From JAGVXH01 sp041649755 (GTDB lineage: Archaea > Nanobdellota > Nanobdellia > Pacearchaeales > GW2011-AR1): DNA of 64,000 bases. A model generated the notes under the pieces. It did no database searches, was not told the DNA's origin, and worked only from the letters and a program-made list of their open reading frames with translations. Below, piece by piece: positions 1 through 9,055 of this stretch (position 1 is its first letter; the number at the start of each line of letters is the position of its first letter). The position numbers and the translations under genes are program-made. The stretch is taken from the NCBI GenBank assembly GCA_041649755.1, contig JBAZMK010000006.1, positions 1 to 64,000 on the forward strand, read 5' to 3'.

Positions 1-2
1 AA

Positions 3-1373
3 TCTTTTTATAATAATCTAGAAGATAAATTATTGACTTTTGGTTCAGAAGAGGGAGAGTCCATTAAGTCAGGTTTAATTCCTATTAATTCAGGTACACC
101 ATTTTATACAAATGCAAGTTCAAATCCTTTGACGACTTTTTCATTGACTTCAGGGCAGAGCGAAACGATAACATTCTGGGTAAATGCAACAGGAGATTTA
201 GATACTACACATACTTTCTATGCTTTTGCAAACATGACTTCAAATTTAAGTGTTTCAAATTCTACGGGGACTTGGAATGTTAGTATAATTACATTGAATA
301 CTGCTCCAGACAATCCTGTTGTTTTAATTAACTCAACAGATGCATCAAATAAAACCGCACAGAATCTTAATTGTTACTCCACGATTTCTGATCCTGAGGG
401 GGATAATATGAATGTATCTGTTAGGTGGTATAAGAATGATTCCTTGAATTTGACTTTGGATTATAATAATAGTTATTCTGATGGGTTATTGTTTAGTTCT
501 GCTTTGTTGTCAGGGAATACGACTAAGGGGGATGTCTGGAAATGTTCAATGAGGCTTTATGACGGGGAAGAGTATAGTGATTGGGAGAATTCTTCTTCTT
601 TGACTATAGTGAATACTTTACCTGCCGTGACTTTGCTTTCCCCTTCAAATTGGGGTTCTACCACTAATAGGACAATGGGTTTCAGCTGGAGTGGTTCTGA
701 TGACGATAATGACGAGTTAACTTATGATTTTAACATTACTGATTATAAATTCAGCGGTTCTGAAGTTTGCACAGATTCTCGGTCTGATGAAGGAACTTCT
801 TCTACGAATTATTATCCTTCTTCTGATTTAATGTGCCTTCATGATAATGGTTATTACTATAAATGGAAGGTTAGGGCTCACGATGGGGAAGATTATGGTG
901 AGTGGAGTAACGAATTTGTGGTTAATATAACTGCGAGTATTTCTGTCTATATGGTTCAAGGAGAGATGTCTTTTTCAGCTTTGACAAATCTAAATCCTAT
1001 TAATGACACGACCGATAATAATCCTGCACCTTTTGTTATTGAGAATCAAGGCAATGCGATTGTTAATGTCAGTGTGAATTCTTCGGCATTATGGGATACT
1101 CAGCCAACAGATAGTTCTTATTATCAATTTAAGGTAGATAATGTCAGCGGTGAAGAAGGAGCATTTAATTGGGTTAATTCTATAACTGAATGGTTTAACT
1201 TTCCTATAAGCGGAAGTGCTATCGCTATCTCTAAACTTAAATATGTAAATGAATCTGATAGTGCCGAGGTAGATGTGAGGTTGGAGCTTCCTTCAAATGA
1301 GCCCCCTGGACCAAAGAGTGCAGTTATTGTTTTCAAGGCAGATTTATCTGAAACAATGGAGGATTGGGTGTAA
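3..1373 (+). CDS. Cell-surface Ig-like repeat protein, 5' partial
   Basis: The reading frame is open to the left edge of the window, so the true start lies outside and at least 457 residues are seen. The product is rich in Ser, Thr and Asn with many N-x-S/T sequons, the composition of exported archaeal surface glycoproteins. It holds repeated beta-sandwich-like segments with recurring D-G-E-x-Y-S/G-x-W motifs near residues 185-195 and 290-300, resembling fibronectin/Ig-like repeats. The stop overlaps the next ATG by 1 nt, so it is translationally coupled to the membrane protein that follows. Family not identified. Confidence 0.75.
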   Translation, partial: SFYNNLEDKLLTFGSEEGESIKSGLIPINSGTPFYTNASSNPLTTFSLTSGQSETITFWVNATGDLDTTHTFYAFANMTSNLSVSNSTGTWNVSIITLNTAPDNPVVLINSTDASNKTAQNLNCYSTISDPEGDNMNVSVRWYKNDSLNLTLDYNNSYSDGLLFSSALLSGNTTKGDVWKCSMRLYDGEEYSDWENSSSLTIVNTLPAVTLLSPSNWGSTTNRTMGFSWSGSDDDNDELTYDFNITDYKFSGSEVCTDSRSDEGTSSTNYYPSSDLMCLHDNGYYYKWKVRAHDGEDYGEWSNEFVVNITASISVYMVQGEMSFSALTNLNPINDTTDNNPAPFVIENQGNAIVNVSVNSSALWDTQPTDSSYYQFKVDNVSGEEGAFNWVNSITEWFNFPISGSAIAISKLKYVNESDSAEVDVRLELPSNEPPGPKSAVIVFKADLSETMEDWV

Positions 1374-1858
1374 TGAACGGGCTATATAAGATAGATATTT
1401 TAGTGGTTGCAGTTAGTCTTACTGCCTTGATATTCTTAGTCGGATATATGCAACCTTTAGTGATTGCGCCAGTTGACTCTTATGAGACTAATAGCGAATC
1501 AGTTTTATTTTCTATTGAGAAGGCAGACGTGCTTTTAGTAGATGACAATATTGACTTCACTACACCCGATGAATATCCTTTGGAGGAAGGTTTAAAGATT
1601 AGTCTTGAACCGGGCGATTATTACTGGATGGCTAGGGGTTTATTTAAGAGTGAAATCAGAACGCTTACGATTTTGTCTAGAGTAGAACTTGAATTAAGGC
1701 AAATTGATGATTCTAATTATGGGGTTTTCAATGCAGGAAATGTTAGATTAAATGTTGATATTTATAATGGGACTGAGTTTATAGGAAGTAAAAAAGTAGA
1801 ATCTAATAGTGTTTTTCCTTTGATTGGAGATAAATTTGTGGGGGGTTATGATGAATAA
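1373..1858 (+). CDS. Membrane-anchored extracellular protein, unknown
   Basis: 161 residues from the ATG that overlaps the upstream TAA by one base. A longer TTG start at 1364 is less likely. One hydrophobic N-terminal segment (about residues 9-28) precedes a soluble acidic domain, so it is probably an exported protein held by a signal anchor. It sits in a three-gene run with two other surface proteins (1-bp overlap upstream, overlap downstream), suggesting one operon for a surface assembly. No family recognised. Confidence 0.7.
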   Translation: MNGLYKIDILVVAVSLTALIFLVGYMQPLVIAPVDSYETNSESVLFSIEKADVLLVDDNIDFTTPDEYPLEEGLKISLEPGDYYWMARGLFKSEIRTLTILSRVELELRQIDDSNYGVFNAGNVRLNVDIYNGTEFIGSKKVESNSVFPLIGDKFVGGYDE

Positions 1859-3047
1859 GAAATTTGTTTTGTTTCTTATGGCGTTGTTTTTGGTTAATGC
1901 AGTTTATGCCTTAGGTGTTACTCCTGCGAGAACTACCATAGATTTTGAACCAGGACTTAAGAAGGCTGTTGAATTTGAGGTTTTGAACTCTGAAGGAAAA
2001 GACATTAAATTGAATGCGATGGTTGTTAATGGTGAATTGGATGGGTATATTTATCTTCCAGTAAAAGAGATGTTTATTTCTGCTAACGAGAAGTCTAAGA
2101 AATTTAATTATGAGATTAATCTTCCTGGCAGTTTGAGCCCAGGTCTTCATAAAGGGGAGATATTAATAATTGAGTCTTCTGGTGAGAGCGACCTTAGTCA
2201 GACCCAGGTTCTTGCTACTCTGGCTGTTGTTACACAACTTCATGTTTATGTTCCTTATCCAGGGAAGTATGCAAATGCAGACATGGTTGTTTATAATGCA
2301 AATCAGGGGGAGAATGTTCTGTTTGTTTTCCCTGTTGTCAGTGCTGGAGAATTTGATTTAACTTCGGTCAGAGCGAATGTTGATATTTTTAATAGTATGG
2401 GGGAAAAGGTAGACAGCTTTACTACTCTTACTATCCGTGTTCCGAGTGGGGAGAAGAAAGAGATTGTTTATGAATGGAAAGCTGATGTGCCTATAGGAAA
2501 TTATCGTGCAACTGCGGGTTTAATTTATGATGAGGGGATTGTAAACTTAGAAAGGCAGTTTACTGTTGGTAGTCGAGAACTTGAGTTAAAGGAGATAAAT
2601 GTTAATAATTTTAAGTTGGGGGAGATTGCTAAACTGGAAATGCTTGTGGAAAATAAGTGGAGTGAGGCTATATCTGGGGTTTATATAGAGACTAAGATAA
2701 AGAAAGATAATGGGGATATTGTTTCTATGTTTCAGTCTCCGAGCCAGAGTATAGAAGCTTTGTCAAAACAGATTTTTTCGTCTTACTGGGATACTGCGGG
2801 AGTAAAGGAAGGGACTTATGAAACAGAAATTTCTATTAATTATGCGGATAAGAGCTCTAAGAATAATCTTAAGTTTAAAGTTGAGAAAGACGAGTTGGTT
2901 GTGCTTGGGTTGGGTTATGTTGTTTCCGAAGATTCCGGTGGGAGTAAAGATACTCTAGTTATAGTTTTAGTGATTGTAGTTGTAGTTCTTGTCTTGGTGA
3001 ATCTGTTATGGTTCTTAATAATAAGAAAGAGATTAAAGAAAAAGTAA
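1851..3047 (+). CDS. Secreted surface protein with C-terminal membrane anchor
   Basis: 398 residues from the ATG at 1851; an adjacent ATG at 1848 is possible, and a GGGGGT site lies just upstream. Signal peptide at residues 1-22 ending at an Ala-Leu-Gly boundary, then beta-rich domains similar in pattern to archaeal S-layer/NEW3-type accessory proteins, then one transmembrane helix (about residues 367-389) and a basic tail. It is therefore probably exported and anchored by its C-terminus. Last gene of the surface-protein operon, convergent with cysS with no gap. Confidence 0.75.
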   Translation: MNKKFVLFLMALFLVNAVYALGVTPARTTIDFEPGLKKAVEFEVLNSEGKDIKLNAMVVNGELDGYIYLPVKEMFISANEKSKKFNYEINLPGSLSPGLHKGEILIIESSGESDLSQTQVLATLAVVTQLHVYVPYPGKYANADMVVYNANQGENVLFVFPVVSAGEFDLTSVRANVDIFNSMGEKVDSFTTLTIRVPSGEKKEIVYEWKADVPIGNYRATAGLIYDEGIVNLERQFTVGSRELELKEINVNNFKLGEIAKLEMLVENKWSEAISGVYIETKIKKDNGDIVSMFQSPSQSIEALSKQIFSSYWDTAGVKEGTYETEISINYADKSSKNNLKFKVEKDELVVLGLGYVVSEDSGGSKDTLVIVLVIVVVVLVLVNLLWFLIIRKRLKKK

Positions 3048-4421
3048 CTATATTCTTTTTATTTCGTAGCCTTCTTTAGTGTCTTTGATGTTCCAACCTA
3101 ATTCGTTTATTTTATCTCTTATTTTATCTGACTTTGTCCAATCTTTTTCTTCTCTTGCTTTTTGTCTTTCTTTCGCGAGTTTTTCTACTTCCTTTGGAAT
3201 TTCTAAAATTTCTTCTTTAAGTAGTTCAAGTCCCAGAACTTTGTCCATTTTTTCAATAGTTTTCCTTTTATTTTCCTGAGGGATTTTTTCATCTCTGATG
3301 AGTTCCCATAGAACTGCTATGGCTTTTGGGGTGTTGAGGTCGTTGTTAATTTCTTTTTTGAATTTGTCAATATAGGCTTTTTCAACTTTTCCTTCTTTAC
3401 CCATTTCTTTTATTATATTTCTTAATCGGTTATAGGCGTTTGCCGAATTTTCTAAGGTCTCAATAGAGAACTCTAAGGGCTTTCTGTAATTGGTGTTTAA
3501 ACACAAGTACCTATAGTAGATGGGTTTGAATCCTTTTTCTTCAAGTTCAGAGAGGGTGTAGAGTCCACCTTTTGATTTTGAGACTTTTTCTCCTTTGAAA
3601 GTAAGGAAACCGCAGTGAAGCCAGTAGTTTACGAATTTTTTTCCTGTTGCTGTTTCGCTTTGTGCGATTTCGTTTTCGTGGTGGGGGAACATATTGTCTA
3701 TTCCTCCTGTGTGAATGTCAAATATTTCTCCTAAATATTTCATAGACATCGCAGAGCATTCAATATGCCAACCAGGAAAACCAACCCCCCAAGGAGAGCC
3801 CCATTCCTGTTGTCTTTTTCCTTCCTGAGAAGAGGAAAATTTCCAGAGTGCAAAGTCTGTTTTGTTCTTTTTTTCTTTTAAGTCAATTCTTTTTCCTTCT
3901 TCAATTCCTTTTAAGTCTAGCTTAGCGAGTTTCCCGTATGTCGTGAGTTTGGAAGTATCAAAATAAATTCCGTCATTAGTTCCATAAGTAAATCCTTTTT
4001 CTTCTAATTTTTTTATTAATTCAATTTGTTCTTTGATGTGTTCTGTTGCTTTGCACCAGATGTTTGGTTCTAAAATGTTTAATCTTTTGAAATCCTCTTT
4101 GAAGATATTCCAGTAATAATTAGATATCTCTTCGGCGGTTTTTCCTTCCTTTTGTGAGGCTTTTTCTATTTTGTCTTCTCCTTCGTCTGAGTCAGAAGTC
4201 AGGTGTCCGACATCCGTTACATTCATAACTCTTTTTACTTTGTAGTCGTTGAAAAGAAAAACTCTTGTCAGAATGTCCCCAAAAATGTATCTTCTTAAGT
4301 TCCCAATGTGCGGAGCGCTGTAAACTGTCGGACCGCATTCATAAATTCCTACTTCTCCTTTTTTAATAGGTTTAAAAGTTTCTTTTTTTCTTGTTAGTGT
4401 GTTGTATAGCTTGATAACCAT
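3048..4421 (-). CDS. cysS: Cysteinyl-tRNA synthetase
   Basis: 457 residues, the usual length for class I CysRS, which charges tRNA-Cys with cysteine in the cytoplasm. The HIGH motif reads H-I-G-N (in APHIGN), and KMSKS reads KVSKS in a GEKVSKSKGG context. Zinc ligands are the Cys in ECGPTVY, Cys in GWHIECSAMSM and the HHENE stretch. The C-terminal helical bundle is complete. It abuts the stop of the surface operon on the other strand. Confidence 0.97.
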   Translation of the reverse strand: MVIKLYNTLTRKKETFKPIKKGEVGIYECGPTVYSAPHIGNLRRYIFGDILTRVFLFNDYKVKRVMNVTDVGHLTSDSDEGEDKIEKASQKEGKTAEEISNYYWNIFKEDFKRLNILEPNIWCKATEHIKEQIELIKKLEEKGFTYGTNDGIYFDTSKLTTYGKLAKLDLKGIEEGKRIDLKEKKNKTDFALWKFSSSQEGKRQQEWGSPWGVGFPGWHIECSAMSMKYLGEIFDIHTGGIDNMFPHHENEIAQSETATGKKFVNYWLHCGFLTFKGEKVSKSKGGLYTLSELEEKGFKPIYYRYLCLNTNYRKPLEFSIETLENSANAYNRLRNIIKEMGKEGKVEKAYIDKFKKEINNDLNTPKAIAVLWELIRDEKIPQENKRKTIEKMDKVLGLELLKEEILEIPKEVEKLAKERQKAREEKDWTKSDKIRDKINELGWNIKDTKEGYEIKRI

Positions 4422-4466
4422 AATTTGATTAGTAATAAAGGGTTTTTAAGATTTTACAGGAAAATT

Positions 4467-5201
4467 TTAAAGTGAACCCACCCCTTTCCATTTATCCAGT
4501 TTATTTGAGAAATAAATTACATCTTCTGTAGCTTTTTCAATACTTTTATACTTATTTTCGTAGAATTTTCCGATTATTTTAATTATTTTTTTATCGTGAA
4601 GCTTTTCTCTAAAAAATTCTACAAATTCTTTTCTGTTACTTCCTATTTTTCCTTTGCAATATAAAACTCCAGCTATAAATTGAAAAAAAGAAGACTTTAA
4701 CATCCCTATTCTAATCTTTTCAGGGATATTTTCATTAAAATAGCCGTAATTTATGAAGTTATTTCTATTATCTACCAAACTATAGTATTCTTTCCAATCA
4801 TAATTCCTTTTTACGAAATAAGATGTAAAGTCTTTTCCGCAGATAACTTTCTTTTTTAGTAATTTGCAAGCATCCCAGATATTTTTTGTTGATGTCATAG
4901 AGATTATATTTATGTTTATAAGAATATTTTTGTTAGTTTTTAACTCTCCTCTCCATATTTCATTTGCTCTTTCTTTTGGAATTGAGTAGATTTTGTTGTA
5001 TTCTTTAAATACTTCTTCTATAATCTCTTCGGTTTTCTGAATTTTTGCAAGGGTTATATTCTCTAAGTTGAAAAATATATTTATTCTTCTTAGGTTTTTG
5101 TCGAATTCTTCAAAGAAAGAATCATATCCAGGGGTGCAACCTAAGATTATATCCCCCCCCACTTTCTTTAATTTTTTTTCAAGTATTTTTAATTCTTTCA
5201 T
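4467..5201 (-). CDS. Degenerate nucleotidyltransferase-like protein
   Basis: 244 residues. Its N-terminus aligns by eye with the neighbouring nucleotidyltransferase-like protein (strand-turn-strand near residues 17-45, and a shared F/I-W-R-G motif), but the G-S-S...D-x-D catalytic signature is not present: G-C-T-P stands where G-S-S would be. It may be an inactive partner. Its start overlaps the end of the upstream gene by 23 nt, so the two are probably made together. The function is unknown. Confidence 0.6.
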   Translation of the reverse strand: MKELKILEKKLKKVGGDIILGCTPGYDSFFEEFDKNLRRINIFFNLENITLAKIQKTEEIIEEVFKEYNKIYSIPKERANEIWRGELKTNKNILININIISMTSTKNIWDACKLLKKKVICGKDFTSYFVKRNYDWKEYYSLVDNRNNFINYGYFNENIPEKIRIGMLKSSFFQFIAGVLYCKGKIGSNRKEFVEFFREKLHDKKIIKIIGKFYENKYKSIEKATEDVIYFSNKLDKWKGVGSL

Positions 5202-5988
5202 GAATCTCTCTATTTACAAATTTATTGAACTTTCGGTATATTTTGAAGTAATTTAATGGAGAAATGTTAATTTTTTCTCCGTTTCTGCTTTTTTCAGTTT
5301 CTATAATTATTTTTTTAAATTTTTTATACACTTCAGGGGATTTTTCTTTTAATTTCTTCAGCATTTTATCTTTTCTTCTTTCTTTTATGCCTAAAATAAT
5401 AAAATATTTTCCTAAATCGTGAAATATCCCTCCCTGAACTGAAGAATATATTATGTCCGGGTCAAAGTTAGATTCTATTATTGATACATAGTTCCATTGT
5501 AGCTTATCGAACCCATCAAAGATTCCTGCTAAGTTTTCTTCATATCCTAAGTAAGGCAAGTATTCTTTTACGTCTTCTCCCATCAAAATCCAGTAATTTT
5601 TGCAAAGGTTTCTCGGAAATGAATAGTTCCCCCTCCAGAACATATTAAAGTGTTTTTCATATGAGAAAAATATTTCTATTCTAAATATTTGTTTTTCATC
5701 TTTTAGATTTCTTTCAATAAAAGTGTTACCCGCTCTTGCAGGCGAATAATAAACTATCTTTTCTTCTTTTGTTTCTTTTTTGCAGAAGTCTTTAAGAATT
5801 TTTTTTATCTTCCTGTAAACTTTAATATCTTGTTTCTTTAGAATAAAATAAGTGTCTATGTCTTGATGAGGCTTTAATTTGTTTGAATAGACACTACTTC
5901 CATGGAGGACTATTGAAAATATATCTTTTTTTACCGGAGAAAGCTCTTTTTTAAGGTTGTTAAGGAGTTCTTTTATCCTTTTATTCAT
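5179..5988 (-). CDS. Pol beta-type nucleotidyltransferase domain protein
   Basis: 269 residues. The N-terminal domain has the minimal nucleotidyltransferase signature H-G-S-S (about 29-32) followed by D-I-D (about 43-45), as in Pol beta/kanamycin nucleotidyltransferase-like enzymes that move an NMP to a small molecule, protein or RNA. The C-terminal half is helical and may be a KNTase_C/HEPN-like substrate domain. It is the first gene of an overlapping pair with a degenerate relative. The substrate cannot be told from sequence. Confidence 0.75.
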   Translation of the reverse strand: MNKRIKELLNNLKKELSPVKKDIFSIVLHGSSVYSNKLKPHQDIDTYFILKKQDIKVYRKIKKILKDFCKKETKEEKIVYYSPARAGNTFIERNLKDEKQIFRIEIFFSYEKHFNMFWRGNYSFPRNLCKNYWILMGEDVKEYLPYLGYEENLAGIFDGFDKLQWNYVSIIESNFDPDIIYSSVQGGIFHDLGKYFIILGIKERRKDKMLKKLKEKSPEVYKKFKKIIIETEKSRNGEKINISPLNYFKIYRKFNKFVNREIHERIKNT

Positions 5989-6021
5989 CTCTATTTGTGT
6001 TCCCAGAAGTTTATAAAATTA

Positions 6022-6978
6022 TCATAAAAATTCTATTTTTTTGATTTTCTTTTTTTCATTAATCTCTATTAGAATCTGGGCTTGTTTTCCGTATCCAGGA
6101 TTTATTATGGTTGTTTTGCCTATTTTGTCTTTCCCTTTGCCTTCGTGTACGTGACCCCCGGTACAGATTAACGGTCGGAATTTTTCGCAAAAAGTTCTTG
6201 CGATTGTTGAGCCTAGATGTTTTTTATAGGCATAGGATTCTTTATCTTTGCAGGTATCTAATTTTGTATTGTATGGAATATTATGTGTTATAAAAAGTGT
6301 TGGGAGTTTTTTGTTTTTTCTTTCTTTATAAGCGGTGTTTAACTTATCTAAGATTTTTTTGTAGGATTTTTTTAAAGATTTGGCTTCTTTATCTTTTATC
6401 TTTTTTAAGAACTTCTTATTTGGTTTTTCGGGTGCACTTGAAAGTCCGTAACCGATAAAATTAATCCCCTTGAATTCAATACATTTAAACATACAATTAT
6501 TTAGGTTTTTAATTCCCTTGAATTCAATACATTTAAACATACAATTATTTAGGTTTTTAATTCCCTTAGTTAAAGAAGGATTTATCTTATCTCCGAGCCA
6601 TAAATCGTAAGCACATCTCATATGACTGTAATAATCTTCTGGACTTTTTATTCTACTTTTCCCATAGCTTTGGTCCCAATTTCCCGCGACCATAAAGATG
6701 GGTTTTCCAAAAGAATCGATATATTTTAAAGTTTTCCTTCCGATATTTACCGATTCTTTTTCGTATTCTTTCAATCTTTTTTTACCGATTTCTCTTATCA
6801 ACCACTCATCGAAATCTTCATCGAAATCTTTGTTTTTTATTAATTTAAAAAATTTTTTGTAAAATGGTGCGATTTTTCGGTCGTCGCAGATGTCTCCTGC
6901 AAGTATGAGTGCATCGAAATCTTTGTTTTTAATTATGGGTTTTCTGCCGTGCAAGTCCCCTATTACAAGTAATTTCAT
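6022..6978 (-). CDS. Metallophosphoesterase with internal tandem repeat
   Basis: 318 residues from the ATG at 6978, which follows a TATA-like box by about 30 nt; a GTG at 6999 is the alternative. Calcineurin-like phosphoesterase motifs are in order: GDLHG, GDICDD, GNWD, THN and GGHVHE, so the dinuclear metal site is intact. A 16-residue segment is exactly duplicated between the third and fourth motifs by a 48-bp DNA repeat. The substrate is unknown. A second, divergent phosphoesterase lies upstream on the same strand. Confidence 0.9.
   Translation of the reverse strand: MKLLVIGDLHGRKPIIKNKDFDALILAGDICDDRKIAPFYKKFFKLIKNKDFDEDFDEWLIREIGKKRLKEYEKESVNIGRKTLKYIDSFGKPIFMVAGNWDQSYGKSRIKSPEDYYSHMRCAYDLWLGDKINPSLTKGIKNLNNCMFKCIEFKGIKNLNNCMFKCIEFKGINFIGYGLSSAPEKPNKKFLKKIKDKEAKSLKKSYKKILDKLNTAYKERKNKKLPTLFITHNIPYNTKLDTCKDKESYAYKKHLGSTIARTFCEKFRPLICTGGHVHEGKGKDKIGKTTIINPGYGKQAQILIEINEKKKIKKIEFL
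6467..6562. repeat. 48-bp perfect tandem duplication
   Basis: Positions 6467-6514 are repeated base for base at 6515-6562, followed by five more matching bases. The unit is a multiple of three and adds 16 residues to the phosphoesterase without breaking the frame. The absence of any difference between copies suggests a recent event or an assembly artefact. Confidence 0.95.
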
Positions 6979-7028
6979 TGAAGAATATAAGATTTTCACT
7001 ATAAAAAGTTAATTGGGTTTTAAAAGGG

Positions 7029-7703
7029 TTATATTACAATAATTTTATAGTCCCCACAACAACCAAGATTATAAATGATTGTTTTTCCAATTTTTGCTTT
7101 TCCTTTGGCTTCGTGGATATGCCCACAAAGAACTATCTTTGGCTGATGAGATTTAATTGCTTTAAAAATTATTCTTGAACCTACATGTTTTTTACTATAC
7201 GTAACATCTACATAACCATAAGGGGGATTGTGGCAAACAAGAATAGAGTTTGGGTTCTCCTTTAGAAGTTTATTTAGAAGTACTTCTCTAGATTTATTTG
7301 TCTTGGTAACTTTGTCAAGAAAAGACTTATCATTAAGCCAGTTATATGCCCATCTTTCAAAAATCATATCACATATTATTATACTTAAATTTTTTATTTT
7401 CAAACTTCCGATTTCTTTGTAATCAAGGTTATACTTTTTTAAAAGGTTTGAGAAATATTTTTGTTCCTTTTTATTGAAGAACATATTTCCTCTAAGTATT
7501 ATTGAAGGGAGGTTATATGAAGATATTTTCTTTATTATCCTTTCTCCATTTTTAAAATCAGCATACCCCGTGCCGTTTTTCATTCTATTTATTGGAAAAA
7601 CTTCTCCAACACAAATTATTAGATCAATTTTGTTTTTTTTAATAATCTTGTCTAATTTTTTAGGTAGTTTGCCGTGGGGGTCTCCTAATGCAAGAATTTT
7701 CAT
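7029..7703 (-). CDS. Metallophosphoesterase, YfcE/MJ0936-like
   Basis: 224 residues. Motifs: GDPHG near the start, V-G-E where G-D is usual (about residue 33), G-N-M-F-F, C-H-N-P-P, and G-H-I-H-E near the C-terminus. The change of the second-motif Asp to Glu and the loss of H/D after GN could alter metal binding, so activity is less certain than for the neighbour. It is a paralogue of the downstream gene (6022-6978), 51 nt away. Confidence 0.85.
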   Translation of the reverse strand: MKILALGDPHGKLPKKLDKIIKKNKIDLIICVGEVFPINRMKNGTGYADFKNGERIIKKISSYNLPSIILRGNMFFNKKEQKYFSNLLKKYNLDYKEIGSLKIKNLSIIICDMIFERWAYNWLNDKSFLDKVTKTNKSREVLLNKLLKENPNSILVCHNPPYGYVDVTYSKKHVGSRIIFKAIKSHQPKIVLCGHIHEAKGKAKIGKTIIYNLGCCGDYKIIVI

Positions 7704-7733
7704 GAAAAACTTTAGCTAAATATCTTTTTAATT

Positions 7734-8279
7734 TTAACCCAAGACATCTATGTCGAAGAAGTCTGTTGCGTAGTTGGTTCCGTCTTTTTGGACTACTATA
7801 TGGAATCTTATAGTGCATAATGGTGAAGTTTTTGGTATCATAAATCTAACGATTCCATAGTAAGTTTCTCCTGGGCTAAGGCTTATAGAGTCTGTTCTTC
7901 CTGTTTTTATCCAGTCAGTAATTACTGATTCGTCTACTCCGCATTTTTTCTTTACGTCAGGGTCTGAGACTTTTACTTCGTAATTGAACTGACCTGATTC
8001 GGTAGTTCCTCTTTCAAGGTTTTTTATTCCAAATGCAACCCCCCAGTCTTCTCCCTGTTCAATTTTGGCTATTTGATTGGAGAGATAAACGACGGTTTTT
8101 TTGTCTTCAACAAAGAGTTTATTTATCTCGTCTTTAGTTTTTTCATTCATTATTAAGATGTTGTCTGTGCTCCCACTAAATATATTTTTTACTAGAACAA
8201 GACCCAGAATTAACATAGACATCGCGAGAACAACAATAACTATCGTTCCTATAGAGAGTTCAATAGCCCCTTTTTTCAT
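7734..8279 (-). CDS. Pilin-like N-terminal domain protein
   Basis: 181 residues. A short basic leader (MKKG) precedes A-I-E-L-S and a hydrophobic helix of about 25 residues, the layout of archaeal type IV pilin/archaellin precursors cut by a class III signal peptidase. The rest is a soluble domain of beta character, predicted outside the cell. No pilus ATPase or platform gene is nearby. It could also be a simple signal-anchored protein. Confidence 0.65.
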   Translation of the reverse strand: MKKGAIELSIGTIVIVVLAMSMLILGLVLVKNIFSGSTDNILIMNEKTKDEINKLFVEDKKTVVYLSNQIAKIEQGEDWGVAFGIKNLERGTTESGQFNYEVKVSDPDVKKKCGVDESVITDWIKTGRTDSISLSPGETYYGIVRFMIPKTSPLCTIRFHIVVQKDGTNYATDFFDIDVLG

Positions 8280-8352
8280 TAATGTTTATACTCTTTTTCT
8301 TTTATAAATCTTCCCAACAGGCTTAAAAACTCCTAATTATTCTCTTTTTTGT

Positions 8353-8424
8353 GGGGCGGTAGCTCAGTGGGAGAGCACACGGCTGAAGACCGTGGTGTCG
8401 AGGGTTCGATTCCCTCTCGTCCCA
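8353..8424 (+). tRNA. tRNA-Phe (GAA)
   Basis: 72 nt fold as a full cloverleaf: 7-bp acceptor (GGGGCGG with CGTCCC-side partner, two G-U pairs), D stem GCTC/GAGC, anticodon stem CACGG/CCGTG with loop CTGAAGA (anticodon GAA), T stem GAGGG/CCCTC with TTCGATT loop, discriminator A. No intron, and CCA is not encoded. A box A-like GCTTAAAAAC lies about 25 nt upstream. Confidence 0.97.
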
Positions 8425-8430
8425 TTTAAA

Positions 8431-9054
8431 ATGTCCAAAAAAACTATTTTAGAAAAGGAAAATAGAAAATCGAAGCTTTTTTTTGAATTTAAAAGGAAGA
8501 GTCTTCATGCCTTGGGGGCAGGTTATCTTTTAGTTTATTGGGTTTTTATGAAACTTTTTGGGCATAGGGTTGCGATGTTGACTATTCTTGCGACGCTTCT
8601 TATTTTTATTGTGATAGAATTTTTTAGGATATATGAAAGGAAAAGGATTCCTTTTTTTTATTTTTTATGGAGGCCTAAGGAAGAGAATTCTCTTGGTGGA
8701 CAGGTCTATTTTATTCTTGGCTTGATTTTGGCTCTGGCTATCTTTGAGTTTGATATAGCTTTGGCAGTAGTTCTGATGACGACTTTTGGAGATATGGCTG
8801 CGGCGGTTTTCGGGATTGCTTTTGGTAAACATTGGATTAAACAATTAAATGAGACTGCCTGGGAAGGGGTGATTGCAGAATTTGTTGTGGATTTTATAAT
8901 TTGCTGGATAATCTTTGGAAGTTGGGTGATTGTTATACCTATGGCTTTGACTGCGACTGCGGTAGAGACGGTTTTCCCTCATGTAGATGATAATCTTGCG
9001 ATTCCTGTTTTTTCTGGTTTTGTAGGTCAGTGTTTAAAAATAATTTTTCCTTAA
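8431..9054 (+). CDS. Dolichol kinase/CTP-dependent lipid kinase-like membrane protein
   Basis: 207 residues from ATG 8431. The open frame runs back into the tRNA, so that upstream extension is rejected. Several transmembrane helices. The conserved F-G-D-M-A-A-A-V-F-G-I-x-F-G-K-H (about 115-131), W-E-G and T-A-V-E-x-x-F-P-H-V-D-D-N stretches match the SEC59/DGK1 (COG0170) family, which phosphorylates dolichol or similar polyprenols with CTP. The start is only 7 nt after the tRNA-Phe 3' end, so the mRNA may be released by tRNA processing. The isoprenylcysteine-methyltransferase-like gene follows 1 nt after its stop. Confidence 0.85.
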   Translation: MSKKTILEKENRKSKLFFEFKRKSLHALGAGYLLVYWVFMKLFGHRVAMLTILATLLIFIVIEFFRIYERKRIPFFYFLWRPKEENSLGGQVYFILGLILALAIFEFDIALAVVLMTTFGDMAAAVFGIAFGKHWIKQLNETAWEGVIAEFVVDFIICWIIFGSWVIVIPMALTATAVETVFPHVDDNLAIPVFSGFVGQCLKIIFP

Positions 9055-9055
9055 A

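Noticed and set aside
8392..8430. Upstream extension of the dolichol-kinase-like gene
   Set aside because: It lies inside tRNA-Phe; the ATG at 8431 starts the conserved protein.
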